Below, piece after piece: positions 42,797 through 55,400 of a stretch of DNA of 64,000 bases (the stretch's first letter is position 1; every line of letters starts with the position of its first letter). The notes under the pieces were generated by a model that was not told where the DNA came from, made no database searches, and saw only the letters and a program-made list of their open reading frames with translations. Origin of the DNA: Blastobasis lacticolella (Eukaryota; Arthropoda; Insecta; Lepidoptera; Blastobasidae); the NCBI GenBank assembly GCA_905147135.1, contig LR990060.1, positions 4,604,001-4,668,000 of the forward strand. Direction: 5' to 3'. A program made the position numbers and the translations under genes.

Positions 42797-43216
42797 TGTT
42801 ATACGATAGGCAAACAAGCATGCGGTCCACCTGACGGAAAGTGGTTCCAGCCTATAATTATTAGACATTAGCAACACCAAGAAATCGTCAGTCCTGGTGG
42901 TGAATCTGGTCACGGCACCACGTGTCAGGATTATTTATTATAATAATTGAAATGTAATTATAAACTTTATAATAAGAATATGAGTCTGTGAAATTTGAAA
43001 TAAATGATATTTATATTTATTTATGATGAACACCAGGACCAGGACCACGACATATGGTGCCGTGACCAGGATGACCATAAGGACCACGTCACGTAGTAAT
43101 GTGACCAGGATGATCACCAGGACCATGTCAATTGTCCACGTCTAAAATCCAAAGACCCATTACTCTGGCTGCAAAAAGGCAACGGCCCCTCCACTGCCAT
43201 AGGCACGGTTACCCAA
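42797..43216 (+). repeat. repeat family D, interrupted, with an ACCAGGACC tract
   Basis: Family D at 42797-42905 and 43152-43216. Between them, 43030-43135 holds short imperfect repeats of ACCAGGACCACG and GACCAGGATGA. Confidence 0.6.
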
Positions 43217-43293
43217 ATCCGGTCCGTCGGTTTAGTTATTTTGTTTATGACGTCCTCCTTTTTGTATTATGACGTCTTCGTTCTTTGTTCCAG

Positions 43294-43343
43294 ATGGAGA
43301 GGCGACGCACGAGATGAACCCTATGGCTACTGGGTTGACATGA
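43294..43343 (+). promoter_or_regulatory. dpr leader segment with two chained upstream ORFs
   Basis: The exon appears to begin at 43294 (acceptor TTCTTTGTTCCAG). Its 46-base leader holds uORF1 (43294-43317, 7 codons) whose TGA overlaps the ATG of uORF2 (43314-43343, 9 codons), whose TGA overlaps the main ATG at 43340. All three are linked by ATGA overlaps. The acceptor implies at least one further non-coding exon upstream, which was not located. Confidence 0.5.
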
Positions 43344-43418
43344 TGGCGGGGCCTGGCTTCCTGGTATTCTGTTCTTTGCTCACCAGGGCACTATGCGTCA
43401 TAGCCCCACAGATTTCAG
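43340..43418 (+). CDS. dpr: dpr-family gene, signal-peptide exon
   Basis: Starts ATG ATG and codes for 26 residues with a hydrophobic core (GPGFLVFCSLLTRALCVIA), typical of a secretion signal. It ends with one base of the next codon (TCA G|GTAATT). That phase-1 end joins the phase-1 start of the next exon to make Ala. The call rests on splice sites, phase and signal-peptide character, because this part of Dpr proteins is not conserved. Confidence 0.72.
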
Positions 43419-46400
43419 GTAATTACGTGTCGTACAATAGAGATAATTTGTATACTAATCGATGTTCTTCATCATCAAAGCTGATAACAGTCCACTGCAG
43501 GACCTAGGGCCTCTCCCACGAAAGAGGAGGTGGTTGCCATAATACCCACGCTTGGCAAGCGGGTTGGAGATGGCAGTGTTATAAATATAACAATGGAAAA
43601 CGCTGTTGCCCATTTTCCCGCCAACGGAGACTCTTAGTTGTTGCTCGAAATCATTTGTCGAATTGTACTACTGAATATGTAATGAAATCATGATCTAATC
43701 TAGCCAAGTTCCCCTTTTAACACGGTCACAGAGATTCTCGGAGGTCAGACGATAGTCGCATCTTATCTGCCAATTTCTGGATCATGGACAAGGTGGACAC
43801 CGCATCTTCCTATGTAAGAGTACAACCCGGATATTGACGCCAAGATGATGATGATGATTATGAGTACAATTCTGATTAAGTGTGACGGTGAGTCTTAGAT
43901 ACAATCTAAATATGTACAAAGCATTCACTCGTTACATATTCTCTTGATTTTCTCGGAACAGAGGAAAACACCGAGCGAATACTCTACCCCTGTTCACATG
44001 AAGCGAATGGGAATTCGTTTACTTAGGCTAAATACGCCGTTGAATAATATAATGAATAATAAAATAATATTACACTCTAAAAGATTAGATGGGAATTTAG
44101 ATGACTACATAATATCAATGTACACTGGTAGACTTAAATATCGTCTCTAGGTTTATTTCCTGACTTTTGGTGAAATAACTCAAACTAGGTAAAATAGCTT
44201 TAAATATATTATCAAATATGGTTATCGTTTAAAAGGCATCAGTGTCCTCCTTTCAGTGTATGATTTTTTATTTAAATAGTGCGATACAATCTAAAAAGAG
44301 TGATGTTTTTCAAAAGTCTGGCAGTCTAGTTTTTTGGCTTGCAGTCCACCTAACCACATAAGATGAGACTAGAACCTGAATAGAATCGACGAGGGTGAAT
44401 AGAATTTAGAAAACTTTTTATAAAGCGATTGGGTGAAGCGATACTTTCGCAACAAAAAAGAGTTTGCTAACAATTTTATCAAAAATAAATCATGAATTTT
44501 TTCTTTTGTAACTTTATTTATCTAGACTTATGAAGTGGCAATGAAGCAATTAAGTAGACTCGAATATACAGTTTTCCTTGGAACTAGTATTTCCATTGCA
44601 TTAAAACTTTATAAATACAAATTTTTAAAGATTCTACTTGATTGAAAGTCTAAGATTTGTAAGTAGATGGTGTAACAAACACTCAAATATGTCGAAAGCT
44701 TGAGTATATTTTTATTTTCACCACTGTTTCCCATAATATTTTTACATTTCCTTCAAACATATAAAAAGAATAATCAAAATCGGTTCACATTATAAATAAT
44801 ACATAAATAAATAAATAAATAATCGTGGACAAATTCACACAGCGCCATCTAGCCCCAAAGTAAGCAAAGCTTGTGTCATGGGTGCTAGATAACTGATAAA
44901 CTACTTACATACTTTTAAATACATACTTATTATACATAGAACACCCAGACCCGTAACAGAAATTAAAATTCATCATTTCAATTTCTGCCCGGCCGGGAAT
45001 CGAACCCGGGACCTCTTGCGTGGCAGACCGGCATGTTGACCACTGAACCACTCAGGTCGTCACATTAAAAGACTAAGATCCATAAAAATACAGTGATATA
45101 AGACACATAACTTTCATCTTCGCGTTAATGTCCCGGTTGTGCTCCCGCGCACGACGACCCGTAGTCTGCTTTGACCAAGATCCAGGGTTTGGCTGATCAG
45201 GTAATTACAGTGGAGTGACCCTGCTACCAGGAGACTGACTAGATAGTTATACAAGTCACATAACTTTATGCAAAGAAGTTAGTCCATCTTTGCCAATTTA
45301 CTTAGTTTCGATAATACTATTAGTGTAACGTTAAACTGTATAATACTTCTACGAAATTAGCCCATTCAAACTTTACATTCAATTCGGAAACGTCATTAAT
45401 GTCAAAGTAACGTTAGGTTAAATTAAGTTTGCTATTGACTCGTTCAAACTCCCAATTCGAATGCCGAAATGTCTTATTTAAGTACTCAATCACGTTTCAG
45501 TAATCAACAAGGATTTTACTCAATGTGATTCACAAAGGAATCTGCTGAATACACTTTTATTGGAAATAAATCACTATGCCGTTCGTTCCTTAGTTTCCCA
45601 TTTGCAGTTGATCAGTTTTAATCAAGTTAATGCAGTTTCTCGATTTTTACTGCAAGTTGAATGAAGGCTTTGCTCAGGCTTTCTTGTCATTTATCATTCC
45701 CTCGCTATTGGTGATTGAGGGCGATTGTGAATTGATTCTCATTTGAACGCGGGATATTAGTCGATTTATTTGATTGTGACTGGATTGGACTTTGATTTTG
45801 CTGGTGCTGACATGCAAAAATTCTACTAATGTTGTAGTGAGACGTTGTAAGGATGGATAAATAGATGTTTGTTGCTGTTTCAAGCAAAAACTTCTGAACG
45901 GATTATGATTAAATTTTGCAGTAATCAAAAATCTCATACATTTTTCAGAATGAAACGAAGTTATGATAGAGGCAAAACACGTTGAAACTTGACCTCTTGA
46001 ACGGATTTTGATCAAATTTCTCGTTCTTTACCCGCGTAAATAAAATTTTCTGTAAAGATACGCAATGCGTGCGTCATGCCCAAACTTAACCTCCTGAACG
46101 GATTTCGATAAACGAGCTTTTGCTCGTGCTATGTCGCGTAAAATTTAGTTATCACTTTCCGGATTCGTTCTCGCGGCAACCACATTAAATTTCAAGATAA
46201 ATTATAGCCTATGGGCAATTCTGAGCTATAATCGACATACACCCAAAGATCCTTATAAAGTTAGTTGGATTAGCAACAACAATATTACTAGGTATCCAAA
46301 TGATAAACATCATACTGATTAATATTACACTGTCTTTCTATGATTATCTTTATCAAATTATTACGATAATATTGATAATTATATAGTATTTATCGCATTA

Positions 46401-49400
46401 ATGCGCATGACTTGTATTATGCATAACGATGATGGGAAGATTGTAAACATGATAAAAGGATCAAGACTTGTGGAAATATTAAAACATGTACTTATCGGTA
46501 ATACTTTTATCGGTATTTATAGTAATCAGCAAGAAAATCGCCGTATCATGCCTAATTAAATTGCTATCGTGTGCATGTCACAACAGATATAAGAATACAT
46601 TGTTTTGTTTTTTTAAGTAGGTGCATATTTTCTTTCATTGTACTCTAATAGGCCCTAGCCACAGACTATTTTCATTTTAGAACGATCTCTCTCAGTGCGT
46701 ACATGCGTACTGGTCATCTAATGACACCCACGGGCCAAAGCCCGTAATGTTACGTAATAAATAACACTTTATCATCATCATCAACATATCAGCCGGAAGA
46801 CGCACATGATGGGCATAGGCCTCCCCCTGAAATCTCTAGAAATACCGGTCCTGAGCCTTCTGTAGCCTTGCCTCTGGTACCTGCGATCTTTACCAGGTGG
46901 TCGGTCTACCTTTTGGGAGGCCTACCCACACTGCGTCTTCCGGTACGTGGTCGCAACTCGAGAGCTTTCTTGCCCCATCGGCTATATTTTCTGCGAGCTA
47001 TGTGCCCTGTCCACCGCCACTTAAGTTGGCAATCCTTCGGGCTATGTCGGTGACCTTAGTTCGCTTGCGGATCTCCTCATTTCTGATTCGATCGCGCAAT
47101 GACACTCCGAATGCTAAACACTCACTAAGCATCATTTACAGAGTCGATCGGTTGGGGTGTATTTTGAAAGTTTCTGACAATCCTACATGTCTTTAATGAT
47201 TTTTTATATTATTATAATTGTTTATCAAGCAGGCAGTTGTTAACAACTGTTGAGTTCAACATCCGACCTTCTCTAACTAATATTATTATCTTTACATCAC
47301 TTGTTGGTAGATCCTCATTAATCTACTCGTGGCCATGCAAACTGAAACGTGATGGAAACGTTGGGATAAATTAAAAAATCGGTAACCGCTATTAATCCGT
47401 TGTTATTTCATTTCGAACTAGTGCGACGGGCGGGCGGTTTTGAGGGATCCTATCGGTCGGGCGTTGTCCATCATACGACCATGGTCGCATGGGCGTTGCC
47501 AATTAGAACAGCGCCTTAGAGTCGTTAACAGAAGAAAACTCATATAAATTTACTAAGTATAATGATATACTTAGTAAATTTTACTTTGGTTCAGCAATAC
47601 AACGTTGTTTTTCCACACTTTTTAAATTGTTACCAATGCTGAATAAATTGCCCTAAACCTTCGCTTGTACAGGAATACAGGAACACAATCAACCATTGAG
47701 ACGAGATATAAACAAACCAGCAAGAACTAACGAACCACTGACCCTGTCCAAGTTAGATTGGTCACCATTCGATCGGTAAATATTGAAGCTTGCTCCATCC
47801 AGGAATAGTTGTCTTTGCTTGCAACTTGGTAGAACTTCTGTTATAAGCTCTGTAAAAGCGACGTGTGGGAACGGATCTGAGTGGATAAATATTGTTTAAG
47901 GTTGGATTACCCGAATTCATGATTTTGTAACGATCTGAATTGAAATGGTAACGGAGTTGGTGAATTAATATACCGGTCGCCACGTAGAGGTCCCGGGTTC
48001 GATTCCCGGTGGTTACGGGTCTGGGTGTAGTATATAATAATTATATTTAAAAAAAGTATATAGATAAGTAGTCTATCAATTAACACTCATAACACAAGCT
48101 TTGGTTATTTTGGGGCTAGATGGTGTTGCGTGAATTAATCTAATATTTGGAGCACATATTGGCAGACATCATGAATACAAAAATCATTTTTGTCAGTGTT
48201 TTTGTTATTTATTCTCGTAATAACGGCAAAACATGCAAGTACCATGTTTTATTTGATTATAGGATAAGAACAAACAATAAAAACCGGTAAATCCGGTTAC
48301 ACTTACAAATCAGCATACAAAAATCGCGTATTCTCATATTAATATGTTCATAAAAATCTGTTTCTCGCTATTTTCTGGCTCAGATAGTTTGAAGAGACAT
48401 TTTGCAACTTGGACATTATGCAACCTGGACATTTTGCAACTTGGACATTTTGCGACTTGGACATTTTTTTACCAGTGGACATTTTGCAACTGGGACATTT
48501 TGAGACTAAACGATTAATAGCTCTCATAGCCCAATGTTGACTATTGCGGGCTTATTCCATCTTCTATATTAACTTGGAGTGTCACTGTGTCACACGTCTG
48601 TGTCAACCCGTGAAGTGCCCGTGTCTCCTAGCCTATAATTTATTAGATAACTATCGATTTCAAATATTTTGTACCGTTCGTAGATAAATTGTATTTCTGA
48701 ACTTCAATGTTAATTTCTGAACGAGGCAACATATTTTTTTGAAAGTTAAGGTTTCGCCGAAACTTATAATATCGTTTTAATCGCGCTTGTGCGCAATTAT
48801 TATAAATTTAAAATAGCTTTTGTAAAATACTTAACTATAGATATGACATTCATTTACTTGTTGACATACGAGTCATTGAACGACCAACCGTCAGTTGATA
48901 CTAATCCTTACGTGGTATAAAATATAATCGTTTTCGGATGCCAAGTTCGGCTCGCCCGCACATGAAAGAGGAATGTCCTTCTCGGGCGCCTTCTACGGAC
49001 TTTAAATCACATTTACAGGATAGTAAGCCGCCTGTCATCCTCTATAATTAGTTTAGACACCAAAATTGCGCAAATACTTGGGACAAACCGCGCAGAAATT
49101 ATGTGCGTCACACCAGCATGTAATGATGATGAAGATGATGATGATGATGATGATGATGAAACAAGCAATGTAATCTTAATATTCTCCTTTGCCACCAGCC
49201 TTCAAACCCGGTGACAAGAGCATTATAACCGGCCCGCTCTGGCACGAAGCTTACACGGCAATCTACGAGGATCTGGATGAAGAAGACATATCGACAACCA
49301 CTTTGGAACCACTGCCTTTCTTCGAAGACGATGCGGCGTCCAACAATGTGACAGCGCAGCTGAGCAGCTCAGTGCATCTGCATTGCCGGGTGCACGATTT

Positions 49401-52400
49401 GGGCGAGAAAACGGTTAGTTTGACTCTTTACCTCTTCATTGTCTTACGAGATCACCAAAGTTCAGCAACGCATGCAGGTTCCGGGAATTGATTCATTTCC
49501 ATATTCACATCATTCCCCCAACTACGTAAAGAATGTAAATATAGTTCACGTTCAAACAGCCGAGCACAATGGCACTCGAGTTTTCTTAACAAAATAATTA
49601 AATTTAAGAATGGGGGAACGGAAATTTTCCATTTTAGCATTCGGGGGACAATGAAACTAAAATTCCCGTTGTCCCTCATTCGGGAGAACATTTGGGGGAC
49701 AACGGGAATGAACCGGGAACTGGTTGGGTGACCATTTCGTAGTTCGAGGCTAGCCGAAGCACTGCAAGCTCGCTCGAGTTGTGTCTCCTAATACCGTTGG
49801 CGAAGTGAGATTGTCCAAGGTCTTTTTCTGGAGATCTTGTGACCGAATGAACAGTTTCGGGGACCCCATTGGCATCCTGACTGTATTACTTATTTTAGAG
49901 GTACACGGTCAGATGTTCTACCGGATGGAAAGCGGTTACGCTCGTCCAGGGCATTTGCAACATAAGGTAAGCGGATGCGATGACGGCCTTTTTTACGGCA
50001 TACAAGCTTACGTCCTGCCTAATAGTAAGCAGTTACCGCAGCCTATGGACGCCTTCAATAACAGGGACATCATCCACGCGTTGCCGACCCCGTAAACACT
50101 TTTTGACCCCTTTCTTGAAGCACTACATGCTGTACTCTTCAGGGAAAACCGGAGGCCTCTGAGGTATACGTAGACATGTCATTTGAAGATTCCCAACTTG
50201 ACCCCATATGAATTAACTGTAATTTGAATTAAATCACATTTTGTACACTAGTTCCACTTTATTATACAAATTTATTAAATTGCAACCCGTTTCATATTCC
50301 TCATTTTCAGGCAATAAAGTGATTTAATTCATAATAATGGAGTTCCATCATGAAGTGACAACACAAAATGTTAAATAGAACTGTAATTTATTTATTTATT
50401 TATTGATTGGAGTACCAACAGCTATATAAAACACAATAAATATTATATTAGAGTCAATAAGCCAATTACAAGTCTTTGCTAGTAGCAATTTTCAAACCTA
50501 CTTAAACTTGTTTCAAAAGTTTGAAGTTAGTTTAAACGGCCGTATGGCTTCTACGACGATATACCAATACCTGTTATTTTCTTTTTACTAACTGTACTTT
50601 GGCTATTTTGAAAACCTGTTATTATGAGTCTGCCCATACAAAAGCTAGTACGAAAAGAATAATTTTTAGTGACCTAAACTTAAATTTCTTAGCGATTGTA
50701 CCTACTTATCCTTCAGCCACTTTAAAGTCACTTTTATTTTTGGTGGCTTCAATATTGCTGAAAAGCGAAACTGCCAAGAGAATTGTAGGGTTACCGGTTT
50801 TTTTACTTATAGAACCCAAACAAATGGATAAGTACCAACTATCACAAAGAAAAGTTAAAGTTTGGGTCACTAAAAATGTTGTGCCATCAGTCTTCTAAAC
50901 ATTAAAAGATTTATTTGTAAGCGATGGGTATTATAGAGGTTTTCAATTTCATAACCTCTATTATCCATCCAAAGTGGATTTTTTCTTTTACTCAATAACC
51001 TACGGCGCCCTCACAGTATATAATTATGCGACTAATTGATCTGAGCGAGCTTGTCATCGATAATATTTCGCCAAAACTAGTAAACTAGCTATGAGCTACC
51101 GTATGTATACCGTTTAAAATTCAAAATGTTTACCAGTTTTCGCAGCTAAACAAACGGGTAAACAAGAATAATTCAGTGGAAACAACATAATTTTCCCGCA
51201 TCGTCTTTGGCATAACAATTTCCGCGTAATACAGTACAAGCATTACTATATACATATACGAACATAACATGATATTTCCGCTTTTGTGCTCCTGATATTT
51301 CGTTCAGGACAAAACAAAATTACTTTCTATCAAGGTAAAATGTGTTCTTGTTACACTCACATATTTATTGGTATTGGCATTATTTATGGAAGTTTCCTCC
51401 TTGATTTTCCGCGTCATCATCAGGTGGCACCACCTGCCGCGGGCTGGGTACTCATCGCCACTATATGGACCCTCTGTTGGTGTTCACGCGAAGGTACGAA
51501 CGTTTCTCGCTCGCACAATTCGGATGTGGAATGAGCTCCTTTAGGCTGGATGGGATCGTCCATGAGGTATATTAGAGGTCTCTTCGAAGGCGGCCAATGC
51601 ATTAGTAGCGCCCCTGGTATTGTTGATGTCCTTAGGCGGAGGTGACCACTTTCCATTAGGTGGGCAGCTTGCCTGTTTGGCTGCCATACAACATAAAAAA
51701 TGTGTTACAGCGGACAAATGCTTCGGCCAGTGACTTCGACCTCGTAAAATTAAGAGCCAGCTTTTCTAGGGAAAAAATAATTTTATGTCCTTCGCCTTCA
51801 AATTAGTTCAGCCTTCAGTTTAATTCACATGCAATATATTCTGAGGTCAATAAACTGGGGTCAACAAACTCACTTAACACCCGTCTGACATTTCAATGGT
51901 GGCGCCGCCTACCACTTGACTAAATTAATATTCTGCCATTAATAGTTCGTTTTCTTGCTAAGCGACAATTTATACTTTTTATGTAACATGCCACTTGATG
52001 GATAGTGGTCACAGCCGCCTTTGAACATCAGCAACACCATGAGTACCACCAATTAATAGACCACCTCTAAAGATACCTTAGAGTCTAATACCCTTTGAAC
52101 GATTCCAGTCATTGTTGTTTTTATTGCACATGGACGGTTCACCTGATTGAAAGCGGCCACTGTCGTCCAGGATATCTGCAACTTAAGCAGTGAAGGTGAA
52201 GGGGTAGACATGCTTATTGAAGAACCCCATGATATAGAGAAACGAAAGGAAAGACTTCGGGAGGGAGATTCCACAACTTGCACGTGCGCAGTAAAAAGCT
52301 CGTGATGCCCGTTCGTTAGTTGGATGCGTGCGTCGGCGTCGGTGGCCGAGCGGTTGAGTATTCGACTCGTAAGCGAGAGGTACCGGGTCCCGAATCCCGC

Positions 52401-55400
52401 TGCGGCCATGTACCATTGACTCTATTCTGAGTTCTGTACATTAGTTGAATACTAACCGATGCTTTTACTTTTTGGTGAGGGAAAAAATCGTGACGAAACC
52501 TGCATATTCAGGCAACTGAATTGGTAACCATAGACCAATCTGGTAAGGTTACCCTGGTAGCAGGGTCACGAGTTCAGATAGTAGTTGCTCCACTGTAGTT
52601 ACTTGATCGCCAAATCCTAGATCATAGTCAAGGCGGACCCCGGATCCTCGTGCTCGAGAGCACAACCGGGACGTTAACGCCAAGATGATTTTCATTTATA
52701 TCTTAGTACGCATAAATATAATTGCTGTAGTGTGCATCATGCGTGTGTTAGAAAAATAGATAGAGTGTACCGATCTAATGTGTGAATTTAAGTATTTAGG
52801 GGATATGAGTTAGGTTGGCCTAGTAACTAAGGTTAGAAAGTTGAATGAAAAGAAAAATAGGGCACATTAGTAAATATAACTTTTTATTTATTCAGGAAAG
52901 GATATTCACATTCAAACACCGAGATCAGATGAAATGAGATAAGTTATTTATATAGGATAGCAGTCATAGCTAACAAATTAACATGGGAAATATGCTAATA
53001 TATTCTAAACATAATAAAACATAGCAAAATGAAGTATAGCGGCTATATCGCCTGAGGATTACACAAATAAATCATTTAGAAATCAGCAATAGGCACCAAA
53101 GTAATACAATACAAGTTTATACTTAACTCCGTGGCTGGTCTGGAGCAAAATTCCTTTCGACTGATTCAACTAGGTTTATATACCCAACGTTAAACCAGAA
53201 CCGATTCAACCAATCATAAGACTTATAAGAATATAAAGTTATTGTGCCAAAATACTTAACCAACGACATCGAAATACTTCTTCAAACTATTGTAAATAAT
53301 TATAGGATTTATTACACAATTACAAATATATATTTCAGTAATTAGTACTTAATCTGTTAAAGAGATTCATTCTGAAAAAAAGAACGAACATTTCGTTCGG
53401 AAACATTGAAAACTGCACAGAATATTAATTACTATACGTAAATACTTAGGGAAATATTTACATACTATATTATGTTAGATAAACCATCAAATCAACATAA
53501 AATAATTATAATATCTAACACGTGCTATATAATGTATATACGTCATAGTTGAGAACAATATATTGTTCAACCTCGCTATAATTATGTTACCACTGTGCAA
53601 CGTACACATAGCTTTGACGTGTCTCCTTGCTAACCAATGCTACGAGCACCATCTGGGGTTGACGCTAACAAATCCTTTGTAAGATGGCTCAATATGCAAC
53701 TGTGGTTGCAATAAATAGGTCGCATGTTCTCACTACATTGTGAGGGTACATTGTTTGCGGCTGTGACTGGTCTTCTTGTTCAGTTACTAGCTACTATTTA
53801 GATATCTGTACTACAACGGGGCAACGCGGCCAGCCTTCTGGGCATATTTCGCATTCTAGGGACCTGGGGCAAATTTTTAACCTTTAATATTAGTTAGGTT
53901 AAGAAAAGTTATATTTTATTATTTTGTTTAAAACTAAACTCGTGTTATTTACACATATTATCACTAGCCAACTCTTTACTGCAGTCTATTCTTGACCGCA
54001 GTGGGTGTTAGCCTATCGAAACGTCATGAAAACAAATCAGTATGAGTCCCGTTAAATACTTTTATTTTTATTTATTATAGGTAAATAACTAATGTTTTTA
54101 TAAATTGTAAGTAAAATATTTGGAGTTCCTGTACTAAAAAAATTTCTATTAGCAAAATATTCAAATATTCAACCTTATCAGGGTGACTGTTTCAAAGATA
54201 ATATTTTTGAAATAAAACCTATTAGACTTGTTATGAATATAAAGTTGGAGTTACTTTTGTATTGGAGGATCATTATTTTATACTTAAATGTGTGTTCTTT
54301 TTTTATATCTAAACATTTTTCAAGTGTTATTTAAGGTCTCAGGAGCATCGGTGGCCTAGTGGTGAGAGTGGTTTCGTAAGCGAAAGCTCCCGGGTTCGAA
54401 TCCCACTGCAGCCACCAAAACCTTTTTTTCTGAATTATGTACATTAGTTGAACACTAACCGATGCGCTTACGGTGAGGGAAACATCGTGATGAAACCTGC
54501 ACATTCAGGCAACCGAAAGTGAAACCATTATCCAAACGGCAGTCGCTTCGCTGATGACTTGATCTGTCAAATCTAAGATCATTGTCAAGGTAGACCACGG
54601 TTCCCTGGCGCACAACCCGTACATTAACGCCAAGATGATGATGATGATGACGACCTTTAAAGAACACTTGAAGAAAACTAATTACCGTTCATTATAACTT
54701 GAAGATTTTGTTATCGTGACATATTACAATAAACCTAGAAACTTGTGGATACTATAAAATTAACGAGGCTACCAACAAACATGCATTAGCCAACTCACAT
54801 TGTAAAATTTAAAACGGATCGAGTCACGCAACTTCTAATTTGTTAAGTTCTCAACTCTTTAGGATCGGGATGGACTTAGAAGCAAAGTTTTTATTGATCA
54901 AGTTTTGTAGTTACCTAGGATTTATTGGTGACCGAAATGGCAATTTCATCCTGGCCACGGCACCGGAGTAGCAGTAAATCAGTGGACATGTTCGTGTAAT
55001 GGGGACCATTTGAACCCATTTGAACTTGAATAAAATGTTTTAGTTTTTTCATAAAACCCTCTACATAAAATAAGGAGTATTATTAGTTTGACGTGTGTGA
55101 GAGACCTGCATGAACTCCAGATAACTCATTGGGAACAAATCGCGCAGGATAGGGACCAATGGAGAATTCTTGTGTCGGAGGCCAAGATCTACTTTGGGTC
55201 GCTGAGCCAGCGGAGTCAGTAAGTAAGTGTTTTTTTTTTTTCCTCCTTTTCTTCATGCCTCCGTTGTCCCCATGGAATCGCGCATTAGGCATTGCATCAC
55301 AGGGGAAGGGCCTAGTCTGGCTACTTTCTCTTGTTATGTACTGGCGTCTATGATTGCCTTTTTGCGTGCTCTTTCAGCAGTACGCAGGTCTTTCAGTACT

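Noticed and set aside
49013..49195. Minus-strand frame with a poly-Ser run, and His runs elsewhere (for example 21944-22096, 39264-39485)
   Set aside because: These are translations of CATCAT/GATGAT microsatellite tails of SINE-A and family C.
50599..50898. 99-codon frame with hydrophobic segments
   Set aside because: It mostly lies inside an inverted-repeat element; no ATG-supported conserved motif.
52335..52405. tRNA gene on the plus strand (box A and box B present)
   Set aside because: It continues into the repeated SINE-A body, the same head recurs in many copies, and the arms do not pair as a full cloverleaf. The same applies to the other SINE-A and SINE-B heads.
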